Origin: Actinomyces gerencseriae DSM 6844
GTDB taxonomy: Bacteria > Actinomycetota > Actinomycetes > Actinomycetales > Actinomycetaceae
Assembly (NCBI RefSeq): GCF_000429265.1
Contig: NZ_AUBN01000015.1
Span: forward strand, 1 to 64,000
Reading direction: 5' to 3'
Length of the DNA stretch: 64,000 bases
Below the pieces are notes generated by a model, which saw only the letters and a program-made list of their open reading frames with translations, had not been told where the DNA came from and ran no database searches. Both the position numbers and the translations under genes were made by a program. Below, in pieces: positions 58,497 to 64,000 of this stretch (position 1 is its first letter; the number at the start of each line of letters is the position of its first letter).

Positions 58497-59723
58497 GTGA
58501 CCACCACCACGACGCTCATCCACCGCGTCTACAACGGGCCACTGGAGTGGTGGCGCGACGGCCTCGTCTACGAGATCGACTCCTTCGAGGTCAGCGCCGC
58601 CGATCTGGACGAGGCCCACGGCATTCTGGACCATGTCGCCTCACTGGGCTTCAACGTGGTGCTCGTGCGCCCCTCCCGGGTCCCCACCACCGGAGACCTG
58701 TCCTCCTTCCGCTCCTTCGCAGGCCGGGCTCATGAGCTCGGCCTGCGCGTCATCACCAGGATCTCCGGGGCACTGGGCCCCGTCACCGGAATCCACGCCC
58801 GCGACGCGGGCCCGGTCTTCACCGGCCAGGAGCGGGGTCGGGAGGGTCTCATGGAACGCGCGGCCGCGTTCCTCGCCGAGGGGGCCGACGGAGTCGACCT
58901 GGGCACGATCGTGCCCCCCGAGGTCAGCACCGAGACCGACCTGAACCGGCTCAGCGAGCACTTCGCCATCCTGCAGGCCATCGTGGCCGAGCACGTCGAC
59001 GACGGCCTCATCGGAGCCGACGTCTCCGCGGACTACCCCTCCGCGCTGCGCCATCACCTGCAGGACGACTGGCTGCACCACCTGCGCGACGACGCACTCG
59101 TGCTCACCCGCTGGGACGCTGGCTCCCTGACCCGGCACATCACGCACTCCCTCGACGAGCACGACCGTTTCGGAGCCCCGCCCGCGTGGCGCTACCTGCC
59201 CAGCTACCGACTCGTCGAGTCCACCGACCCCGGCGATGGGCGCCGCTGGTTCGAGACCGGCGACGAGGAGCGCGGACGCCGGTCGCTGGCGCTGCAGGCG
59301 CTCGTCCTCGCCCTGCCGGGATCGGTCTATCTGCGCCAGGGCGACGAGATCAGCCTTCCGGACAGGGACAAGCCGACCAGCACGCAGGAGCTCGCCAGGC
59401 TGATCGAGGAGCGCTCGGACGAGCAGGGCGTCCAGTTCGGCTCCCCCCTGGCCACGGTGCGTCACGCCACCTACGTGCGGCGGGAGCACGCCCTGGCGAC
59501 AGGGCCCTTCGCCTTCGTCGTCGGGCTCGACTGGTGCCCGACGGATGTCCTGACCTTCCTGAACCGCGACATCCTGGTGCTGGTCAACACCTCCGAGCAG
59601 GGCGTGGCGCTGCCCGAGCAGGCCCAGGTGCTGCTCGCCTCCGGGGCGCTGCTTCAGGAGGACAGGCACCTGGAGGTGCCACCCACGACGACGGTCTGGC
59701 TCTCGGCCTCGACCGTCGCCTGA
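58497..59723 (+). CDS. GH13-like protein lacking catalytic residues
   Basis: A 408-residue protein with the overall GH13 alpha-glucosidase layout, including LPGSVYLRQGDEISLPD near residue 290. The four conserved regions are altered. Region II reads GADGVDLG where GVDGFRID is expected, so the nucleophile Asp is Gly136 and the Arg is Asp134. Region III reads LIGADV instead of VGEVW, replacing the acid/base Glu by Ala174. Region IV reads LPSYR where SNHD is expected. Region I has no DxVxNH. It is therefore probably a pseudoenzyme, with a possible binding or regulatory role. GTG 58497 follows GAAAGGAG. A hairpin (59756-59777) separates it from malE. Confidence 0.65.
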   Translation: MTTTTTLIHRVYNGPLEWWRDGLVYEIDSFEVSAADLDEAHGILDHVASLGFNVVLVRPSRVPTTGDLSSFRSFAGRAHELGLRVITRISGALGPVTGIHARDAGPVFTGQERGREGLMERAAAFLAEGADGVDLGTIVPPEVSTETDLNRLSEHFAILQAIVAEHVDDGLIGADVSADYPSALRHHLQDDWLHHLRDDALVLTRWDAGSLTRHITHSLDEHDRFGAPPAWRYLPSYRLVESTDPGDGRRWFETGDEERGRRSLALQALVLALPGSVYLRQGDEISLPDRDKPTSTQELARLIEERSDEQGVQFGSPLATVRHATYVRREHALATGPFAFVVGLDWCPTDVLTFLNRDILVLVNTSEQGVALPEQAQVLLASGALLQEDRHLEVPPTTTVWLSASTVA

Positions 59724-59755
59724 GCCCCCACCCCATCCCTCCCCATCCGAGACTC

Positions 59756-59777
59756 CGGCGCTCCGGTTCGAGCGCCG
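59756..59777 (+). terminator. Stem-loop before malE
   Basis: CGGCGCTC (59756-59763) pairs with GAGCGCCG (59770-59777) around a 6-base loop, 33 nt after the GH13-like gene. It implies malE uses its own promoter. Confidence 0.45.
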
Positions 59778-59919
59778 ACGACCAGGGCCCTCGACGCGCC
59801 GCCGCCCGCTGGCGCCGCCCGAGCCCGTGGAAGGCCGCCGATACGGCCGGGTGCCTCGTGCGTTCACGAGTCCTCAAGGGAAGTAAAGCAGATCACATTT
59901 CGTAAAGCGTGCCGAGTCC

Positions 59920-59962
59920 TTGTAATGCTTGCACGCCCGCGTTACATTTTTTTGCAACGGGC
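59920..59962 (+). promoter_or_regulatory. Predicted malE promoter and candidate operator
   Basis: TTGTAA (59920-59925), 17-bp spacer, TACATT (59943-59948) is a good sigma-70 type match. An imperfect inverted repeat GCCCG..TT (59935-59943) and AACGGGC (59956-59962) brackets the -10 and could bind a LacI-type maltose repressor; no regulator gene is in the window. Confidence 0.5.
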
Positions 59963-59996
59963 TCGCCCTCCCTTTCAGATTCGAAGGAGAATCACG

Positions 59997-61274
59997 GTGA
60001 CTCTCAACCGCCGGTCATTCCTGTCCATGACCGCCATCGCCAGCACTCTCGCCGCCGCGGCCTGCGGCTCCAACGCCGATAACTCCGACTCCCAGGGGGG
60101 GGGAAGCGCGTCCTCCGACGGCGGTGACGCCGTCGCCGCCGACACGACCGCCGACCTGGTCATCTGGGCCGACGAGAAGAAGGCCCCCTCGATCGAGGAG
60201 TTCGCCACGCAGTGGGCCGACCAGCAGGGCGGATTGACGGTCGCCGTGCAGGTGGTCGCCAAGGACCTCCATACCAACTTCATCACGGCGGACAGCGCGG
60301 GCAACGGCCCCGACATCGTCATCGGCGCCCATGACTGGATCGGCAAGTTCGTCCAGAACAACGCCATCGCCCCGGTCCTGCTCTCCGGGAAGGCGAAGTC
60401 CAACTACTCGGACACAGCGCTGAAGGCCGTGACCTACAACGGGCAGACCTACGGCGCCCCCTACACCGTCGAGGCCCTCGTCCTCTACGTGAACAAAGAG
60501 CTGACCGAGAAGACCTCTCCGGCGACGGTCGAGGAGCTGGTCGAGGCGGGCAAGGCCTCCGGCGCCCAGGAGACCCTCGCGCTTCCCGTCGGCGAGGAGG
60601 GCGACGGCTACTTCATGCAGCCCTTCTACTCCTCCGCGGGCGGGTACCTGTTCGGAACCAACCCCGACGGCACGTACAACACCGGGGACCTGGGGGTCGG
60701 CGCCGAGGGCTCCGTGACGGCCGGCACTAAGATATCCGGTCTTGCGAGCGACGGCGTCCTCAAGACCTCCATCAGCACCGACAACGCGGCCGACCTGTTC
60801 ACCACGAAGAAGACTCCCTACCTCGTCTCCGGGCCCTGGTCCCTGTCCAGCATCAAGGAGGCGGGCATCGACTACGCCATCGCGAAGATCCCCGGGTTCG
60901 AGGGGATGAGCGAGGCCGTTCCGTTCGCGGGCGTGAACGTCTTCTACGTGGCCCAGAACGGCCGCAACCGGTCCATCGCCGAGAGCTTCGTCGCCGATGT
61001 CGCCAAGGACTCCACCGTCGCCGAGGCCATGTTCGCCAAGAACGAGCTCCCGCCGGCCCAGAAGGACCTGGCCGAGAAGCTGAGGTCCTCCAACCCCGAC
61101 ATGGTGACCTTCTTCGACATCGCCAACAACGCCACCCCCATGCCGTCCATCCCCAAGATGGCCGAGATCTGGCAGCCCCTGGGGCAGGCGGAGGCCAACA
61201 TCATCAACGGCAAGGACGCATCATCCGAGATGCAGGCCGCCGGCAAGTCCATCAAGGACGCGCTCGGCATCTGA
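59997..61274 (+). CDS. malE: Maltose/maltodextrin-type substrate-binding lipoprotein
   Basis: A 425-residue extracellular lipoprotein that captures sugar for the MalFG permease. Lipobox: signal text SMTAIASTLAAAACGSN with Cys at about residue 22. Family features: VIWADEKKAPSIEEFATQW, GPDIVIGAHDWIGKF, YGAPYTVEALVLYVNKEL, TTKKTPYLVSGPWSLSSI and the C-terminal MPSIPKMAEIWQPLG. GTG 59997 has GAAGGAGA upstream. A stable 12-bp stem-loop follows, then malF and malG. Specificity is assigned from family resemblance, not from residues. Confidence 0.9.
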   Translation: MTLNRRSFLSMTAIASTLAAAACGSNADNSDSQGGGSASSDGGDAVAADTTADLVIWADEKKAPSIEEFATQWADQQGGLTVAVQVVAKDLHTNFITADSAGNGPDIVIGAHDWIGKFVQNNAIAPVLLSGKAKSNYSDTALKAVTYNGQTYGAPYTVEALVLYVNKELTEKTSPATVEELVEAGKASGAQETLALPVGEEGDGYFMQPFYSSAGGYLFGTNPDGTYNTGDLGVGAEGSVTAGTKISGLASDGVLKTSISTDNAADLFTTKKTPYLVSGPWSLSSIKEAGIDYAIAKIPGFEGMSEAVPFAGVNVFYVAQNGRNRSIAESFVADVAKDSTVAEAMFAKNELPPAQKDLAEKLRSSNPDMVTFFDIANNATPMPSIPKMAEIWQPLGQAEANIINGKDASSEMQAAGKSIKDALGI

Positions 61275-61286
61275 TCGAGCGCCCAT

Positions 61287-61315
61287 GAGTCCGGCGCGGG
61301 CGTCGCGCCGGACTC
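61287..61315 (+). promoter_or_regulatory. Stem-loop between malE and malF
   Basis: GAGTCCGGCGCG (61287-61298) pairs perfectly with CGCGCCGGACTC (61304-61315). Without a U-tract it may act as a partial terminator or an mRNA stabiliser, giving more binding protein than permease. Confidence 0.55.
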
Positions 61316-61398
61316 GCGCGCCGTCGGAGCCAACCGCGCGGCGCCCGCAGTCACCGCCCCGACCCTCGTCCCGCCACCTGAAAGGTCTGTCCGCGACA

Positions 61399-62994
61399 AT
61401 GACGTCATCCTTCCTCAAGAACGCGCATCTCCCGAAGCGGGAGAAGACCACCACGATCCTCTCGGTACTCATCCGCGTCCTGGCGCTCGGGGCCGCACTG
61501 GCCCTGGCGGCCTACCTCGTGCCGCTCCTCGTGCACTACAGGATGTGGGTGTGGCTGGTCATCGTCGGCGCAGCCACCGCGGCGATGTTCCTGCTGTACT
61601 CGACCAGGCGCTTCGTCCCCGGGAAGTACCTCTTCCCCGGGACGTTCTTCCTCGCCGTCTTCCTCATCATCCCCATCGTGCTCACCGTCCAGATCTCCTT
61701 CACGAACTACGGCGACTCCAACCGCGGCACGCGCACGAAGGACGAGGCGATCTCAGCCATCATCGCCAACTCCGTCAAGCAGACGCCCGACTCCCCGACC
61801 TACAACCTGCGCGTGGGAACCACCGGCAGTGTCACCGACGGCCCCTTCACGCTGTTCCTGGTCGATCCCGACACCAGCGAGATCTACACGGCCACGGCCG
61901 GTTCCTCCCTCGAGCCCGCGGAGCCGGGCGCCGTCACCCTGGAGGGCGGCAAGGTCACCGCCGCCGAGGGGTACACGCTGCTGAGCGCCAAGGAGGTCAA
62001 TGCCGCCTCGGCCAAGATCAACGAGCTCGACATCTCCATCGACGACGAGCACTTCCTCCAGGTCAAGGGATTCAACCAGGCCGTGGTCGCAACGGCCTCG
62101 ATGGTCTACGACGAGGACAGCGACACCCTCACCGACACGAGCACGGGGAACATCTACACGGTGCAGAGGATCGGCACGTCCGACTTCTACGTCAACGGCA
62201 ACGGCACCGCCCTCGACCAGTCGTGGCAGCAGAACGTCGGCCTGGCGAACTACGTCAGGCTCTTCACCGACTCGTCCATCCTCGGCCAGTTCGGCCAGGC
62301 CTTCGTGTGGACGCTGGTCTTCGCCTTCGGCTCGGTGCTGCTCACCTTCGTGGTCGGATTCTTCCTGGCGCTGGTCCTCAACGACGACCGCATCCGCGGC
62401 AAGAAGCTCTACCGGTCCTTCCTGCTCCTGCCGTACGCCATCCCCGGCTTCGTCTCCCTGCTGGTGTGGGCCAACTTCTACAACCACGACTTCGGACTGA
62501 TCAACGAGCTGCTGCACCTGCACATCAACTGGCTCGGAGATCCCACCATGGCCAAGGTCGCCGTCCTGCTGACCAACCTGTGGATGGGCTTCCCCTACAT
62601 GTTCATCGTGTGCACGGGCGCCCTCCAGTCGATTCCGTCGGACGTCAAGGAGGCCGCCAAGGTCGACGGCGCGACCGGCATCCAGACGACCCTGCGCGTC
62701 ACCGCGCCCCTGCTCCTGGTCGCGGTGGCCCCGCTGCTGGTGAGCTCCTTCGCCTTCAACTTCAACAACTTCAACGCGATCGAGCTGCTCACCGAGGGCG
62801 GCCCCTTCGCCACGGCCGGCGATATCAGGGGCGGGACGGACATCCTCATCTCGATGATCTACCGGATGGCCTTCGGCCACGCGAGGGCCGACTACGGCTT
62901 CGCCTCCGCCGTCTCGGTGGTGCTGTTCGCCATCACCGGCGTCCTGGCCGCCCTGCAGTTCCGCGCCACCAAAGCGCTCGAAGACGTCAACTGA
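61399..62994 (+). CDS. malF: Maltose-type ABC transporter permease MalF
   Basis: A 531-residue membrane subunit of the transporter. N-terminal helices are followed by a large extracytoplasmic domain (about residues 110-270) equivalent to the MalF P2 loop. The C-terminal permease core carries the EAA coupling motif, EAAKVDGATGIQTTLRVTAPLL, near residue 420. Helices PYAIPGFVSLLVWANFY and SFAFNFNNFNAIELLTEGGP match MalF. ATG 61399 with GAAAGG upstream. The 18-bp gap to malG indicates one operon. The ATPase subunit is not encoded here. Confidence 0.93.
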   Translation: MTSSFLKNAHLPKREKTTTILSVLIRVLALGAALALAAYLVPLLVHYRMWVWLVIVGAATAAMFLLYSTRRFVPGKYLFPGTFFLAVFLIIPIVLTVQISFTNYGDSNRGTRTKDEAISAIIANSVKQTPDSPTYNLRVGTTGSVTDGPFTLFLVDPDTSEIYTATAGSSLEPAEPGAVTLEGGKVTAAEGYTLLSAKEVNAASAKINELDISIDDEHFLQVKGFNQAVVATASMVYDEDSDTLTDTSTGNIYTVQRIGTSDFYVNGNGTALDQSWQQNVGLANYVRLFTDSSILGQFGQAFVWTLVFAFGSVLLTFVVGFFLALVLNDDRIRGKKLYRSFLLLPYAIPGFVSLLVWANFYNHDFGLINELLHLHINWLGDPTMAKVAVLLTNLWMGFPYMFIVCTGALQSIPSDVKEAAKVDGATGIQTTLRVTAPLLLVAVAPLLVSSFAFNFNNFNAIELLTEGGPFATAGDIRGGTDILISMIYRMAFGHARADYGFASAVSVVLFAITGVLAALQFRATKALEDVN

Positions 62995-63012
62995 GCGTGG
63001 AAGGAAAGCATC

Positions 63013-63930
63013 ATGACGACTGATCAGTCCAAGCAGCCCGAGTCCGCCACCACCGCCGACGCGAACCGGATGACCTTCGCCCACTGGTGCCGCGAGATCG
63101 GCTGGCGCCATCTCGTCGGCGTCCTCGCCCTCGTCTTCGCCGCCATCCCCGTCCTCTACATCCTCTCAGCCTCCCTCAACCCCCAGGGAACGCTGAGCAC
63201 CACCACGCTCGTCCCCACCAACGGGGTCAGCCTCATCAACTACAGGATCCTCCTGTCCGGAGAGCGGGGCCCGTTCCTGCACTGGTACCTCAACACGCTG
63301 ATCGTGTGCGCCGTGATCGGCGCCGCCCAGGTCTTCCTGTCGCTGCTGGCCGCCTACGTGTTCTCCCGGTTCCGGTTCAAAGGACGTCGTGGCGGACTCC
63401 TGGCCCTCCTGCTGATCATGATGTTCCCCGCCACGCTGTCCATCATCGCGATCTACAGCATGATGAGCGACCTGGGCAAGGTCATCCCCTTCCTCGGTCT
63501 CAACACCCTGAGCGGGTACTGCCTCGCGCTCATGGGCGGGGCGCTCGGACAGGTCTGGCTCATCAAGGGGACGTTCGACACGATCCCCAAGGAGCTCGAC
63601 GAGGCCGCCATCATCGACGGCTGCACCCACTGGCAGGTGTTCCGCATCATCCTGCTGCCCACGCTCAAGCCGATCATCGCCACGACCTTCCTCCTGGCAT
63701 TCGTCGCAGTGATCTCCGAGTTCATCCTGGGGTCGATCTTCCTGACCGACAACTCCACGAAGACCCTGGCGGTGGGCCTGCAGGCCATGGTCGCCGGCAA
63801 CAACAACTCCGCCAACCTCGGCACCTTCGCCGCCGGCGCCGTCCTGACGATGGCTCCCGTCATCGCGCTCTTCCAGTTCTTGCAGCGCTACATCGTCGGC
63901 GGCTCGATCGCCGGCGCGGTCAAGGGCTGA
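63013..63930 (+). CDS. malG: Maltose-type ABC transporter permease MalG
   Basis: A 305-residue partner permease. Six hydrophobic segments are visible, with the EAA motif at DEAAIIDGCTHWQVFRIILLPTLKP and the C-terminal WLIKGTFDTIPKEL helix. The C-terminus GGSIAGAVKG matches MalG. ATG 63013 has GGAAGG upstream. No MalK-type ATPase gene follows within the 70 bases left in the window, so a shared ATPase (MsiK type, as in other actinobacteria) may energise it. Confidence 0.93.
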   Translation: MTTDQSKQPESATTADANRMTFAHWCREIGWRHLVGVLALVFAAIPVLYILSASLNPQGTLSTTTLVPTNGVSLINYRILLSGERGPFLHWYLNTLIVCAVIGAAQVFLSLLAAYVFSRFRFKGRRGGLLALLLIMMFPATLSIIAIYSMMSDLGKVIPFLGLNTLSGYCLALMGGALGQVWLIKGTFDTIPKELDEAAIIDGCTHWQVFRIILLPTLKPIIATTFLLAFVAVISEFILGSIFLTDNSTKTLAVGLQAMVAGNNNSANLGTFAAGAVLTMAPVIALFQFLQRYIVGGSIAGAVKG

Positions 63931-64000
63931 CCGAACTCCATCCCCCGGCTGGCCTCGGAGGATCCGTCGACGGCTCCCGGCGCCCATCGGCCTCGTCGCC

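Noticed and set aside
54991-58500. 1169-residue open frame on the plus strand
   Set aside because: Reverse-strand shadow of dnaG and dgt, low-complexity Gly/Ala/Arg composition, no domain.

Overview
The window is chromosomal DNA of a high-GC Gram-positive bacterium, most likely an Actinomycetaceae member (Actinomyces/Schaalia-like). This is inferred from strongly GC-rich coding sequence, homodimeric pyruvate dehydrogenase AceE with a divergent DUF3052 gene, a FasR-type PucR regulator next to acpP-fabF and DUF3145, a DUF6318 lipoprotein, the degV-comEA-comEC-holA / rpsT block, and an actinobacterial trp leader peptide. No rRNA, prophage or CRISPR array was seen.

Layout. 1-10264 is the plastic end. 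It holds an MFS transporter remnant broken by a truncated IS630-family element, an IS3-like scrap with a 17-C tract, an abnormal 91-nt tRNA-Ile-like gene, and a chromosomal block (aminotransferase, aldo/keto reductase-MerR pair, membrane pyrophosphatase-glycosyltransferase pair). A low-GC islet with an EcsC-like gene follows, then a complete inverted copy of the same IS630 element. 10262-14760 carries a secreted PKD protein and DUF6318 lipoprotein pair, a HerA-like ATPase, an HXXEE membrane protein and tRNA-Val. 14855-28200 is mostly core metabolism: DUF3052/aceE, aspA, fasR-acpP-fabF, DUF3145, a GH5-like protein, tRNA-Asn, def and a TIGR02206 membrane protein. 28320-36892 is a minus-strand run: PH-domain protein, membrane Ser/Thr kinase, hemW, nadR, trmB, MOSC, lepA.

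37043-45399 is a tryptophan locus. A stand-alone trpB precedes a classical leader peptide/attenuator, then trpE, trpG, trpD, a fused trpC-trpB, and trpA. There is no trpF; in actinobacteria the bifunctional isomerase PriA can supply that step. 45640-54679 has an MFS sugar porter, rpsT, DUF1846, ribE, and the holA-comEC-comEA-degV DNA-uptake/replication block. 54895-58359 is dnaG and dgt. 58497-63930 is a maltose/maltodextrin-type ABC locus (malE, malF, malG) preceded by a GH13-like protein that has lost all three catalytic residues.

The most notable observations are: (i) the tRNA-Ile-like gene with two anticodon-arm-like hairpins; (ii) the TrpC-TrpB fusion with a His-rich linker plus a second TrpB outside attenuation control; (iii) the apparently dead GH13 protein beside malEFG; (iv) an identical -1 frameshift in both IS630 copies; (v) promoter spacing that predicts leaderless mRNAs for several genes. 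No complete undescribed defence or mobile system was identified.
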